Part shown: one piece after another, positions 1-20,593 of the stretch
Layout: each line of letters opens with the position of its first letter
Position numbering within the stretch: position 1 is the stretch's first letter
Assembly: GCA_018857735.1 (NCBI GenBank)
Contig: JABMCL010001836.1
Coordinates: 27,501-91,500, forward strand
Direction of reading: 5' to 3'
DNA: 64,000 bases
DNA from: Alviniconcha marisindica
Taxonomy: Eukaryota > Mollusca > Gastropoda > Provannidae
Notes under the pieces: model-generated
The model's input: only the letters and a program-made list of their open reading frames with translations
Told to the model about the DNA's origin: nothing
Databases searched by the model: none
Program-made: the position numbers and the translations under genes

Positions 1-242
1 CACCTAATTCTGTCATCCAACCTCTCCAGAAAATTCAGAACTTTGCTGCAAGACTTGTTCTCTTGGCACCCCGTCACCACCACTCACCACCTCTCCTGGA
101 AAAACTGCACTGGCTTCCCATTTCAGAACGTATTAAGTATAAAGTCGCTTGTATGTGTTTCAGTGCTATAAATGGTTCTGGTCCTGCTTACCTCTCTGAA
201 CTGCTGCATGTCTACACTCCGTCTCGTACACTACGCTCTTCC
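1..242 (+). mobile_element. LINE reverse-transcriptase tail, left half of a split copy
   Basis: The + frame from base 3 reads IQNFAARLVL, then LLEKLHWLPISERIKYK, GPAYLSELL and YTPSRTLRSS. This is the conserved stretch after the RT palm in CR1/L2/Jockey-group non-LTR retrotransposons. The frame stops matching after codon TCC at 240-242, where unrelated LINE sequence begins; the matching continuation (FRAFSCFGPHIWNSLP) resumes near 4141. The copy therefore seems to have been split by a later insertion. The upstream part lies outside the window. Confidence 0.8.
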
Positions 243-708
243 TTCTTGGTCAAATCACTGTCATTCTTGTTTACGTTCCTGGCCCTGATTTTAAAACGGC
301 GGCCGAGAGAATAACAGAGAGTTTCAACGAGGCGGTTTCGAGGTCGGTCGACCAGCCTGTTTTTATTTGGGGTGACTTTAATTCCTGTGACCTATCCCCC
401 CACCTTCCCACCCTCCAGCAGTACATCACCTGTCCAACCCGTCTAAACAGAACAATCGATTTGTGTTATGGAAACATCGAGAGCGCCTACAGACCTGTGT
501 GTAGACCACCTTTGGGACGATCGGATCACAACGTTGTTCATTTGTTGCCAAAGTACAGACAGAAAGTAAAGACAGAAGGAACTCAAACAAAATCTTGTCA
601 GTTATGGACTCGTGATAGTATAGAGGAACTCCGTGGCTGTTTTGAAGCGACGAACTGGGATGTATTTACTGATAACTGCACTGATACTGACGAGCTTGTA
701 GACACGGT

Positions 709-949
709 GACTCCGATATAAAAACAAGGTAGAAGAAAAGTTTTGCGAAGAGACTGTAATCAAGACTAAATCAGTGCATGTATATCCAAACAACAAACCA
801 TGGGTAACCAAAGACTTAAAGGTCCACCTGAATCAAAAGAAACTTGCTTTTTTGAAGGGTAAAAAGGAGGAATATAAAGAAAAAGAGAAAGAGTTCAGAA
901 AAAATGCTAGAGCTGCCAGACTCCGATATAAAAACAAGGTAGAAGAAAA
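709..949 (+). repeat. 31-bp direct repeat inside the LINE (709-739 and 919-949)
   Basis: The same 31 bases, starting GACTCCGATATAAAAACAAG, occur at 709-739 and 919-949, 210 bp apart. The second copy fits the linker reading frame; the first follows directly on the last in-frame endonuclease codons and breaks the frame. This looks like a local duplication or template switch. Confidence 0.8.
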
Positions 950-1532
950 ATTTAGAACTGGTAATGCTAGAGAGGCATGGAGCGGTCTCAGGGCGATGAT
1001 GGGCAAGCAACAGACCAAGCACTCCTTGCCTCATTCAGCTAACTCGGTTGATACTGCCAATGAGTTGAATACTTTTTACGCTCGCTTTGATGTTAGGGAC
1101 TTCAGTGAGGACTGTGCCACACTGTGAGAGACTATTGTGCCAGAGCAGCTCGACCTTTCTGAGGCTGCATGATGTAGTCACCAGCTTCTCCCGACTGAAC
1201 TCGCACAAAGCCTGTGGCCCAGATGGACTGAAAGGTAGGACTTTGAAAAACTGTGCGACTCAGCTAGGCAAGATTTTTACTTTAATTTTTCAACTATTCT
1301 TGGACTCACATGTTATGCCTCGTGCTTGGAAAACTTCCACAATAATACCTGTGCCCAAGAAAGCGACACCCCTTCAACTGAATGACTACCGCCCTGTTGC
1401 TCTAACCGCCATCATAGCAAAATGTTTTGAAAAGGTTGTGTCTAAACACTTGAAATTTGATGTTGTTGATCGGTTGGATCCGTTCCAGTTTGCATATAAG
1501 GCTTCCAGAGGTGTTGAAGATTCTTCCCTTAC

Positions 1533-1578
1533 TCTCCTGAATTTGATTACACAACACTGTGTAATCAAATTCAGGAGA
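1533..1578. repeat. Perfect 21-bp inverted repeat with 4-nt loop in the RT
   Basis: Bases 1533-1553 and 1558-1578 are exact reverse complements around ACAC. The right arm encodes residues CVIKFRRLI between LITQH and EKAKSYVRVLFVDF, where related elements have no equivalent, so it may be an inverted snap-back duplication of the left arm that happened to stay in frame. Confidence 0.9.
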
Positions 1579-2797
1579 CTTATAGAGAAAGCTAAGTCAT
1601 ATGTTAGAGTCTTATTTGTTGATTTTTCTAGTGCGTTTAATACAATTGAACCGTATGTGCTACTAAAAAGACTGATTGATTTGCATGTCAACTCAAACCT
1701 TGTACTGTGGATCAGGGATTTTCTCCGAGATCGACCGCAGCGTGTTTGTGTGAATGGATACCTGTCTGAAGAGGTCGTACTGAATTCTGGGGTACCTCAA
1801 GGGTGTGTCCTTTCACCCATGTTGTTTTCTATATATACTAACCATATGAACTTGCAAACTGCTGTAACCTGCCTCTTTAAGTTTGCTGATGACATGGCAC
1901 TTGTTGGATTGCTGTTAAACGAAGACTCCCTGGCAACATATTTTTCACATGTTTCACTCTTGAATGAATGGTGCGAAGAAAGCTTTTGGAAATAAATGTT
2001 GGTAAGACAAAAGAATTAGTGCTAGATGCAAGGAAAACAAAAAATGTATTTGTTCCTGTCAAGGTAAACAATGAACCAGTTGAGGTGGTGTCAAATTTTA
2101 AGTATTTAGGTACTTTGATAGATAATAAGCTAAGTTTCAGTGACAACTCAGATCTTATCTATAAAAAATCGCAGCAACGTTTGTACCTCTTGCGAAAGCT
2201 GAGATCTTTTGATGTTAGTCGTGAGCTGTTACAAATTGTGTACAAAAGTCTAGTGGAGAGCGTTTTGACTTTTAACATTGTTATCTGGTATGGGAACCTG
2301 GGTGTGAAGGGGAAGGCAAAACTGGCACGTATTGTTGGGATGGCAGGAAAGATAATTGGTGCAAAACAAGACTCCCTAAGCGATCTCTACCTTACAGCAG
2401 TTGAACGGAAAACCGCACGGATCTTAGACGACGCAAAGCACCCCCTCTTTTCTCAGTTTCAGAAACTCCGGTCGGGCCGACGGTACAAAGTGCCGATTGC
2501 CAGGAAGAATGTGTACAAAAAATCTTTTATTCCAAGTGCTATTTCTGTTTTAAATTCCCGGGCTACTTAATATGTTGGCCCTGTGGGTTTCAAGGCTCAG
2601 TTTTACTCACCCTGTGATAGTGTTGATCAGATGGATGTTTAAGTTACTTTTTAAATTCACTGGCATAGTGGCAAAATAACCCAGTATACTTCAGGTTTAT
2701 GATATATTAGCATACCGTCTTAATTCTGAGTTGACTAATAATAATAATTGTGTGCAGTATTGCCCATGACAATTTACTTGCGTGCATATGTGTTTGT

Positions 2798-4060
<1,263 letters not shown>

Positions 4061-4147
4061 GAATGTTTTTATGTAAATGACGAACCAGTGAAGCAAATCA
4101 GTTCTCTACACAGAGACAATAAAGTTGTATTGTATTGTATTGTATTC

Positions 4148-4575
4148 TGACACCCCGGCGCCTGCTGGAAATCCAACAATACAAACGCAAGACTCAAGGC
4201 TTTCGCGCCTTCTCTTGCTTTGGACCCCACATTTGGAATTCACTCCCACAAGACCTTAGACATTGCTCAACCCTTCCACTGATCTTTTCACAAAGCCAAA
4301 CTGAAAACCTTCCTCTTCTCACAGTATCTCCATCCTAACTAATATCAGTACCCAGTTTCTGCTACAGTCAGTTGTGTGTGTGGGGGGGGGGGGGGGGGGT
4401 AGTGCGCATATTTTTAATTTTTAATTTTTTATAATGCCTTATGTAAATCGTTTTGTAGGACTATGTTCCGGCTACACCGACTGTGTATAGAACTTGTATC
4501 ATATTTAGTGTATCATGTGAGCGCTCAGGGCGTGGATGAGCGCATGATAAATGTACATTATTATTATTATTATAG
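4148..4575 (+). mobile_element. Right half of the split LINE, with (ATT)n tail
   Basis: The translation resumes the 1-242 copy: RRLLEIQQYKRKTQGFRAFS, then PHIWNSLPQDLRHC. One extra C in CACCCCGG shifts the frame. The 3' untranslated part contains GTATCATGTGAGCGCTCAGGG and ends in GATAAATGTACATTATTATTATT. The same 3' end recurs inverted at 15318-15400. Confidence 0.8.
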
Positions 4576-4690
4576 TGTCCACAGACCACAACCTTTGAAG
4601 TGAAAGGAGAGCCGAAGCGGATTCGAACCGAGGTCCCTCACATGCTTACCAGCCTAACGCCTTACCGCTAGGCCAAACCGGTATACTAGT
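4576..4690 (-). mobile_element. tRNA-derived SINE fragment
   Basis: On the minus strand an A-box-like TGGCCTAGCGGTAAGG (plus 4660-4675) and a B-box-like GGTTCGAATCC (plus 4619-4629) are spaced as in tRNA genes, but the body does not fold into an intact tRNA. The same unit recurs at 49955-50070. It lies about 120 bp upstream of the ERCC8 start codon. Confidence 0.7.
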
Positions 4691-4813
4691 ATACCAGTAT
4701 GGGATAGTGCCAGTTTTATACCTTCAACATACAAGAGCGCTTTGTTGTCTTGGTTAGCGTTATTGTCCTTTTCCACATGTCGAGGATGTTCAGTGCTTGT
4801 GAAACACTCGAAC

Positions 4814-11596
<6,783 letters not shown>

Positions 11597-11774
11597 TGGT
11601 CAGTGTGATGCTGGTGTTGTCTTCTCCTTCCTCATTCAGTCCTTGTTCCGCCTCAAACGGTCAGTCCGGTGGTTTGGAAGAAGGTTGTGGTGGTCTTCAG
11701 AAGGTCCTGTATGTTGCCCCACAGCTGTTGTTGCAGCGTTGCTCCATGGAGCCACTGCTGCCTTCTGGCTTCTC

Positions 11775-12035
11775 TCAAGAGGAGACAGAACTGTAGAACC
11801 TGCTCTGGGGACTGTGGTCCTGTCTTACTTCTCTGAAGAGGGGACAGAACTGTAGAACCTGCTCTGGGGACTGTGGTCCTGTCTTACTTCTCTGAAGAGG
11901 GGACAGAACTGTAGAACCTGCTCTGGGGACTGTGGTCCTGTCTTACTTCTCTGAAGAGGGGACAGAACTGTAGAACCTGCTCTGGGGACTGTGGTCCTGT
12001 CTTACTTCTCTGAAGAGGGGACAGAACTGTAGAAT
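11775..12035. repeat. Minisatellite of about 61 bp downstream of the ERCC8 stop
   Basis: Four to five copies of a unit containing GGGGACAGAACTGTAGAACC and CTGTCTTACTTCTCTGAAGA begin about 180 bp after the stop, so they may lie in the 3' UTR. No clear AATAAA was found nearby. Confidence 0.88.
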
Positions 12036-13369
12036 GTGCTCTGGGCACTGTGTGGTCCTTTCTGGCACGGGCGGTGTGCCGTATGCACCAGCCTCAGTCG
12101 ACTGGGAATCAACTTTTCTACAAAAGTTTGCAGTCTGTAACATTTTGGAAGTTGAGCTAACCCTGGGTTTGAAAATGATTGAGTGGCACAGAAACTGAAG
12201 GCTTGAAAGTCGTAGAAAGCTGGAAGGACCTCCAGGAAAATCCTTTTAAAATCCACAAACTTTTTACAAATCTTTGTGATATGGCGTGGAAAAGCAACAC
12301 GCAGGTACGCAACTCTTCCACACATCTGGTAAAGGGGCGCAACCCTTACTGTAGCTGATGGCTGAGGCACTCTATCAGTGAAAACTGATAGGAAGTGCAT
12401 TCTTTGTGATTCTGCATGGCCATTTAAAAAAAAAAAATTTTAACTTCAGTCTTGGGAAATGCAGTTTCTGACTGATAAGCTATTAGTTTTTCCCTTGCGC
12501 GCTGAAGACCACAAAATTCACAAACTTTCACAGACCCCACTCAGTTTCCACAGACTTTCAAGGCTTTGAAAAGCTGATCCCATTTTTCCCAAACGTTCAT
12601 CATCAAAGTTCAGGAGCTGTGTGAAAATCAAGGTGGCTGTCCTGGGCTTTCCGTCCTAACGAGCCTTATGGTTTCCATGGCCGTAAAGCAATATTGAACC
12701 GTGCTTCAGCGCTGGTCACAATTTGTCCCTAATATGTCAACCGACATCTGAGGACATGAAGCTCTCCTTCATCATCATCATCCCAAACAGTCAAAGACCG
12801 TGCGAACCCTGACCCAGTCCGTTGCCCTAAATGCCAGTAACAGACCACTATCTTCTGTTTTATGATTAGGCACTGTCGCCCACTCCAACACACGATATTG
12901 GTGTCAGTTGCAGGAAATTAGTGCCATTTTCTGGGAATCGTGGCTCTAGAATTACAGGTTTCTTGAAAAAAAAATCATGAGTCTTTGTGAGCCTGTGTGC
13001 CTGTATCAGGGTTTCATTGCAGAGTTGTGATTTGAGCACTGAAAAAAATGTGTGATGGAAATTGTTCAGTCTCAGCATTGCATGATCATTTTCAAACCAA
13101 GGGTTAGCTTGAATTTAACAAAATATGGTTGGCCACTAAACTTTTCGTAAAAATGTGGTTGACCGACTTTCGCTGAAAATGTGCCATGACTGGAAGATTT
13201 AAGGCACAATTGTGCTAAGGTTGATGCTTTTAGTAAAACTATGAGACCGAAAGTCTCACTGGAAATGTGATATGGCTGAAAATCTCAGTGACAGTGTGAT
13301 GAGACTGAATCAGTGAATGCTTCAAAGAAAATGTGCTCACCTTGAAAGCCTTAGTAAAAATGCAAAGAA
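12036..13369. other. Intergenic, ERCC8 to HDAC3, part 1
   Basis: 12650-12765 is an interspersed-repeat fragment matching 5030-5130 (CCTAACGAGCC, TGACATCTGAGGAC types). The remainder shows no gene, RNA gene or long repeat. Confidence 0.6.
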
Positions 13370-13379
13370 AATGTTTCAG

Positions 13380-13765
13380 TGAAGATGTGCCAAGACTGAA
13401 TTTGCCTCCCCCCCGATGATGAAGATGTGTTGCTCACTTGCTGAGATATATTTCTGAATTTGCCCCCCCCCCATGAAAATGTGCTGTTGAGATATATTTC
13501 TGAATTTGCCCCCCACCCTCCCCCCACCCCACCCCCATGAAGATGTGCTACTGAGATATATTTCTGAATTTGCACCCCCCCCCCTCCCCCGATGAAGATG
13601 TGCTGCTGAGATATATTTCTGAATTTGCACCCCCCCACCCCCCTGATGATCAAGATATTTTGCTGAGCTATATTTGTGATTATGCACCCACCCCACCCCC
13701 TTCCTGATGATCAAGATGTGCTGCTGAAGATAAATTTCTGAATCTGTCCCCCCCCCCCTCACAAT
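13380..13765. repeat. Minisatellite of about 65-70 bp with poly-C segments
   Basis: Six diverged units contain GATGAAGATGTGCTGCTGAG, then ATATATTTCTGAATTTGC, then a variable C run. Confidence 0.85.
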
Positions 13766-13854
13766 TGTGAGCTAAGATTGGCAGTTTCAGTGAAACTATG
13801 CCAAGACTGAAAATCTCAGAGGTAAATGTGCAAACTGCAAGCACCGGTTTGCGA

Positions 13855-14285
13855 CATCCTTCCTTCAACCACTGCCTTATTTAGTTACGCCATAGGCTCC
13901 AGGAAACTGTCAGCCAACAAGCATTTTTTTGTTGGTGCTCAAACAGTAGTAAGTTTATTACAAACAACTCAAATAAAACAAGGCTTGTCATTTATAGCCG
14001 CCAACAAAGTTTACACGAGCACAAATAAAACCACAGTCGTTTGAATCGAGACGGAACTCTTTTCTTTTACCTGGGGCGGCTGCGTCTCATGTCTACGTGC
14101 GTGCTTGGGCGCTAGGCTGCTTCCACAGTCTTATCAGTACTCAGACCTTTTGGAGGGTGCTGACCGCATCGGTGAACAGCTGCGCGAAGATGAAGAGTGC
14201 CCCTTCAGTGGCATAACCAAATCTGGCAGAGTTTGGAGGAAGGTGCCAGAAAGCGATGCTCGGAGTGTGGTAAATGTGATGACTG
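13855..14285. repeat. Interspersed repeat, second copy of 5735-6245
   Basis: Shares CAACCACTGCC, CAGTCTT..TCAGTAC, CCTTTTGGAGGG, AACAGCTG and a matching tail (TGGAGGAAGGTGCCAGAAAG versus GAGGAAGAGTGCTAGAAAG) with the ERCC8 intron 1 copy in the same order. The class is unknown. Confidence 0.6.
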
Positions 14286-15310
14286 AAAATCTCAATGACA
14301 GTATAAGACTAAATGTGTCCGAGAAAATGTGCTGACCTTGAAAGCTTCAGTAAAAAATGTGCAAAGACTGCAAATATTGACAACACTATTAATGAGCTGT
14401 GACTGAATGTTTCATTGAAAACGTGCCTCGATCGAGTCCCAGTAAAGATGTGCTGTTTGACTGAAAGCATTTGTGAAAAATGTATTCTCTTTGTTTGCAC
14501 ACACACACACACACACACACACGTACACACTCACAGCATGCAGACACACCTTAGTACACACGCATGCACACCCACACACACACACACACTCACACCATAA
14601 GCATTAAAGACCTACACAAAGTAAAATATGAAACTTTTATGAGATGGCAGCACATTTCCACAATACAATATTTAAAACGTTTGATAATAATACACCTTGA
14701 ACACCAGATAAAATCGCCAGTGCTTAAATTTGTTCCCATGCACTTGGCTGTTCAGTTTGTATGCCTTGCCCTCCTGTTGTGATCCTGATTTACTGCAATG
14801 ACAAAAATACCACACACATGCACTACCACACACACACTACACAACACACACAATATGATTTTCTCTACTGTCATGATCATGTTGGTTAGACCTTCAATGA
14901 CTATTGACAACACACGCATGCATGCACACACACACGCATGTACACACATGCGTGTGCGCTCGCACACATAAACATCTTGAGGATGAAAAGGCAAAACGCA
15001 GATTGAAAATGACAGGCAGTGTATCACTCGCATGAACCAGCGTGTGTGAAAATGGTTCAACCAGCTTGTGTAAAAATGGTTCAACTGGCTTGTGTTCAGA
15101 TGTAATTCTGATGATAAATGAACCCATCCATTGGATGTGCATGCGTATGCACACTGAAATGCTGATCATCACCCCTTTAACAATAAAGTACGGAGTTTAT
15201 AACACGCTGGACACTGAACCTGTTGCCAATATACGTTAAACTGTCGATGCTGCCTCTTTCCACACACAGAGTTAATAATACTCCCTGAAAGTCACATTCC
15301 ACACATGCAT
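14286..15310. other. Intergenic, part 2
   Basis: 14500-14600 and 14800-14965 are CA-rich. 15030-15100 holds three short copies of TGTGTAAAAATGGTTCAAC. No gene was seen. Confidence 0.6.
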
Positions 15311-15317
15311 ACATAAT

Positions 15318-15400
15318 AATAATAATAATGAAAATTTATCATGCGCTCATCAACACCCTGAGCGCTCACATGATACATATTAACCTAAATATATTCTATA
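15318..15400 (-). mobile_element. LINE 3' end, minus copy
   Basis: (AAT)n followed by ATCATGCGCTCATC and CTGAGCGCTCACATGATACA is the reverse complement of the 3' end of the LINE at 4148-4575. The similarity may extend leftward of that end to about 15490. Confidence 0.75.
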
Positions 15401-16015
15401 CACACATACATACCTGCATTCCACGCACACTTAAACAGCGACACCACATTTTATACAGGAGCACTGATTTTATAACATTTACATCAAATTAGTACAGGGT
15501 CTTGTGCCTTTGAAAACTCATGATCGATCTCCCAGAGTGTTGTACACTGCTTCATAACACTTAGAAATGTGACTGTACAATAACTACACAATACTCTCAC
15601 AACACTGAACTATGTAAGTACATCATCTTAAGGCATCCAAAGGGCAGTGAAATGGCATCAACAGTAAACATCGAGTCGTGATGTCTCCCTCAACTTGCAT
15701 GCGCATATTTTGATCCAGAATGGTTCCAAGTTTGGAACTTTGTTTCCATGCCCCCCCCCCCCCCCCTTTAATGAAATACTCATTTCAATTTTCAAAAGGA
15801 ATAGGCTGCTCAATTTTCTTTTTGTTTTTATTGTTTATTTCAAAAGTGAAATTAGAATGCTGTTAGACATATTATATCAGCCCTCTATATCTCTTCATCA
15901 CATCATCGTCATTTAATAAATTGCTTCAGCCTCAACAATTAATTACTTGCTAGTTTTTGTCTACACTTCAACCTAAAATCATCATCATTTAATTCTGATC
16001 AAAATATTCACACAG
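15401..16015. other. Intergenic, part 3: nothing recognised
   Basis: AT-rich sequence with a C run at 15751-15768. No gene, RNA or clear repeat was seen. Confidence 0.6.
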
Positions 16016-16029
16016 GGGAAACAATTTGG

Positions 16030-16395
16030 GAAACTAAAATTTTTTGAGGATGTACCTCTGGTAGAGTACCTTGTATTTACATACATGCCAGGCGAGAGTT
16101 ACCACAGGCGACTCAGTTCTTTGTTGCTGTGCTTGTGTTATGTCTTTCAAACGCTAATTAACTCCCCTGTGTTGATTTTGGAAAGTTGCACCACCATTAC
16201 TGTTAAGGTTCATTTTTTCCCGTATAGTATCCAACTTCAACACTTTGAAGACTCTGGACATTATTTAGCGCGTGTAGGTTATTTTGGTGTTTCCGCAATC
16301 CGCCAAACTGTGACCTGGACCACAGGATCCTTAGCACACCAACACATGTGGCTTTCTTGTATGTGTATATGAGCCAGTGACGAAAGGTGGTGGTA
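16030..16395. repeat. Interspersed repeat pair R
   Basis: 16035-16175 (GAGGATGTACCTCT, CATGCCAGGCGAGAGTTACC) matches 32830-32965. 16220-16350 (TATCCAACTTCAACACTTTG, GACCACAGGATCCTTAGCA) matches 30085-30200 and, in part, the inverse of 9065-9120. The class is unknown; it may be one long element with separate ends. Confidence 0.6.
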
Positions 16396-17159
16396 CAGTG
16401 CACTACAAGTATTAAATTGATAATAAACTTAACACGTACATCCTCAATGTTTTTGATGTTTGCTTTGTTGGACTGTTTGTTTTCTAAAGAAATACATGCA
16501 ACAGAATAAAGAGTGTAAGCATCATATTAAAGGCAAAAACAACACTCTGTTGTTTTCATGTCTGACCATCACAACTGACCTTTCATCGCAACTGATTTTC
16601 TACGGGGCAGCTGGAGAAAAAACCCCGTCATGTTCACTTCACAGGTTTGGTCTCGGTTATCTTTTCTTTGTCATCCTTTTGTGAGTAATTATTTGTTCTT
16701 TCATTAAATTCAGAAATATTAGTTAAATTTCTGAGTTGAAATTCTGAGTGCATTGTCCCATTTTTTATACAACCTTTTGCCACTGGCTCATATACACAAG
16801 GAACTTCAGTTTATAGTCACACACACTCTCTCTCTCTCACACACACACACACACGTACAAACAAGCACAACTATCTGACTTGCGTATCTGGCAGTAGCAC
16901 ACTCCACACCTTGACAGTACATGAAAATACTCTGACAGTAGCACTCTGTACACTCTGCGAGTACACTACACACCTTGGCAGTACATGCACACAGGCATGG
17001 CTTCACAGCACAGTTGATCAGAGGCTGCAATGCAAGCCTTAATATACACTCCATCGCTTCAGAAATCTGAAGGCTGAATTTCACACTGTATTAAACAGCT
17101 CCTGAGCAAGGTAGCGATAATAAGAGAACAAGGAACAATGAAAGATTACAAGAGACAAT

Positions 17160-17200
17160 TTGTTTGTTTTAATGCCCAGTCAACTGCTGCGGCGGCCAAT
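17160..17200 (-). repeat. SINE-type 3' tail fragment
   Basis: TTAATGCCCAGTCAACTGC is the inverse of the GGTTGACTGGGC.TAAAACACC motif repeated elsewhere in the window (35905-36345, 37165-37215, 46780-46835, 47425-47470; inverse at 44190-44245). Confidence 0.55.
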
Positions 17201-17239
17201 GTTTTAAGACCAGAGCGAAAAGTCACGCATCCAAAAATG

Positions 17240-17315
17240 TCAAACGTCCAAGTAGCCATCGTTTTCTTTGTCGTTGTCCTTGTCCCCGTCGTAAAATTCA
17301 TTGCATGGCTCCACC
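17240..17315 (-). CDS. HDAC3: HDAC3 last exon
   Basis: Encodes (R)[19 protein letters not shown] to YLDV and stop TGA (plus 17240-17242). It matches the acidic HDAC3 tail. Acceptor TCTCCCACAG. It joins to the previous exon in phase (AG+G). Confidence 0.9.
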
Positions 17316-18219
17316 CTGTGGGAGAGAATAGTAATTATATTAAAACCCCAAGCATCACCGGCTGAGTGACGGGATCATGATGATATCGGAACAGGAGGGT
17401 GCTAATAATGGAAAATGGAAAGGACTTGCAAGCAGTAGAATTGAAGGTTAAAAGGTTAAAAAGAATGTCATTAATTAGGACAAAACACAACATGTGAATT
17501 TTTGGGGTAATACCCCTTTTCAAGCTCCTAAACAACACACATACATACACAAAAACACCATTCAACTGTTGTTTACGTGTTGTTTTGTAGCTTGAAAAAG
17601 GGGATTATCCCCAAAATTAGCATATTGTATTTTGTCCCAATAAAGAGTGTTCTCCACAACATTTTATGAATTGGGATCTTGTTTTAGAACACCCGCAGTC
17701 ATTCTTGTTTCTTTTTTCTTCTTTTCTTTTTATAGTAAAATAGAGTACTGATAACCGAACAATTTCTCCTCAGTGTAGGACAGGGTGCTGGTTCTCATGA
17801 ACAGTGCTGAAGATAATCAAATGTCATTTTACGTGAAAAATAACTCCTCTTCGGACATGAGCTCATTCTCATGCTTGAATCATTTTCAGGTTAAATAACC
17901 CATCTTTTTGTCCGTTACTTTAAAAAAAAAAAAAAAAAAGCGATACACAAAACATTTGCATAATGTTCTGTTCTGTCTAAAAATATATATATATAATATA
18001 TATATAGTTTTTTTTTTTTTTTTTTAAATTTCCAGTTTCAGCTTGTGAGTTTTGATCTTTTCACCTTTTGTCCATTTCCTCTTCCGAGGGTCGCATGTCA
18101 GGGTCCGTCTCCTCTGGATTCTCTAGACAAAGGTCGGGCGGAACGTCGTGCATCTGAACGCTCGGTGCGAACGTCAGGTTCTTGAGGTTCTCATGTGTAG
18201 CAATGCGTATCGCCTCCAA

Positions 18220-18262
<43 letters not shown>

Positions 18263-18670
18263 ACAAAGGCATCACACATACATACATGCATGCATGCACA
18301 CACACACACACACACACACAATCACAAAGACATCAGATACACACACACATCACACACACACAATCACAAAGGCATCACACATACATACATGCATGCACAC
18401 ACACACATCCATACATGCATGCACACACACACATACACACACACACACACACACAATCACAAAGACATCAGACAAACACACACATGCACACACACACACA
18501 ATCACAAAGGCATCACACATACATACATGCATGCACACACACACATACACACACACACACAATCACAGACATCAGACACACACACACACATCACACACAA
18601 TCCCAAAAACATCACATATATGCACACACACACACACACACACACAATCCCAAAGACATCACACATACAT

Positions 18671-18724
<54 letters not shown>

Positions 18725-20387
18725 AGCAACCCAAAAGATAAACAATCATAATCAATACAAAAAAATCAAAAAAATCCAGAGGCAGTGCAACGACAATGTT
18801 ACTATGCTGTCACTCAAAAAAGTACTTTCTAAACATCTGCTTCATCGTAGTTTTTCATCCACAAAGTGTTATGACATGATGCTGCACCGACTGGGCTGTG
18901 GCTCATAGTCACTTTCCAAGCCTCCATCGTACCTGTTTTGTGTTGAGGTTTTCCTGCTTCGTGCTGATGTCTGGGTGCAGTAAGAAGTCGGGTGCAAAAT
19001 ATTCCAAGTACTCTGAAAGACAAAGAGACGTAAGGAAAATGTCACTGATTCCATGTCCACATGGGGGAAATGTCACCGATTCCATGTCCACATGGGGAAT
19101 GCCACTGATTCCATGTCCACATGGGGAATGTCACTGATTCCATGTCCACATGGGGGAAATGTCACCGATTCCATGTCCACATGGGGAATGTCACCGATTC
19201 CATGTCCACATGGGGGAAATGTCACCGATTCCATGTCCACACTGGGGAAATGTCACTGAATCCATGTCCACATGGGGGAAATGTCACTGAATCCATGTAT
19301 ACAAAGGGAAAATGTCACTGAATCCATGTATACATAGGGGAAATGTCACTGAATCCATGTCCATATGGGGAAATGTCACTGAATCCATGTCCATATGGGG
19401 GAATGTCACCGAATCCATGTCTACATGGGGGAAATGTCACCGAATCCATGTCCACATCGGGGAAATGTCACCAATTGCATGTCCACAAGGGGGATATGTC
19501 ACCGATTCCATGTCCACATGGGGAAATGTTACCGAATCCATGTCCATATGGGGGAATGTCACCGAATCCATGTACACATGGGGGAAATGTCATGGATTCC
19601 ATGTCCACATGGGGGAAATGTCACCGATTCCATGTACACATGGGGGAAATGTCATGGATTCCATGTCCACATGGGGGAAATGTCATGGATTCCATGTCCA
19701 CATGGGGGAAATGTCACCGATTCCATTTCCATATGGGGGAAATGTCACCGATTCCATGTCCATATGGGGGAATATGACTGAATCTATGTCCATATGGGGG
19801 AAATGTCACTGAATCCATGTACACATGGGGGAAATGTCACCGATTCCATGTACACATAGGGGAAATGTCACTGAATTCATGTACCCTGAAAGACAAAGAT
19901 ACATAAGGAAAATATCACTGATTCCAATTACTCTGAAAGACAAAGATACATAAGATACCAAGTACTGTGAAAGACAACGATTCATGGGGAAAATACCACT
20001 GATTCGAAGTACTGTGGAAAACAAGGACACATGTCTCACCATTGTAGGGCTTATCATTGCTGAGCTATTCACTGAGGAGAACAGCAGTTTCAACACTCAC
20101 CATTGTAGGGAATGTCATTGCTGAGCTGTTCGTCGAGGAGAACAGCAGTTTCGTGTGTCCAGCAGCGCGCCACGTTCTTCTTGGTGTAACCTCCGCCTCC
20201 CAACACCAACATGGGCAGGCCAAAGCCTTTCACCACTTCTACACACTCCCTGTAAACAAAGCAGTTTGCTTAGCTCACACTCCCTGCAAACAAAGCAGTT
20301 TGCTTAGCTCACACTCCCTGTAAACAAAGCAGTTTGCTTAGCTCACGCTCCCTGCAAACAGACATGTATACCACACACTCAGAACAT

Positions 20388-20444
<57 letters not shown>

Positions 20445-20531
20445 TAGGAAAGCTAAAGCCTTTCACTACTTGCACAGGCTTCTTGGAAACAGACATGCAT
20501 ACCACAAACTCAGTACAAGATCACTCACTCA

Positions 20532-20593
<62 letters not shown>

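Larger units (their letters stand above)
252..2570 (+). pseudogene. Broken LINE pol gene: endonuclease end plus reverse transcriptase
   Basis: Four frame-separated pieces are visible. 252-718 carries the endonuclease end (IWGDFN, TCPTRLNRTIDL, GRSDHNVVH). 774-1127 is a basic linker. 1087-1995 is the RT with NDYRPVALT, motif A (LFVDFSSAFNTI), motif B (GVPQGCVLSPMLFS) and motif C (FADD). 1968-2570 is the C-terminal tail (VSNFKYLGTLID). The shifts between pieces leave no intact product. By its motifs it belongs with CR1/Rex1/Jockey-group elements; a finer assignment would need a phylogeny. Confidence 0.85.

Noticed and set aside
18061..18321. HDAC3 ending at the TGA at 18061
   Set aside because: A GTGAAA donor lies just before the stop, and an in-phase exon at 17240-17315 encodes the conserved [13 protein letters not shown] tail.
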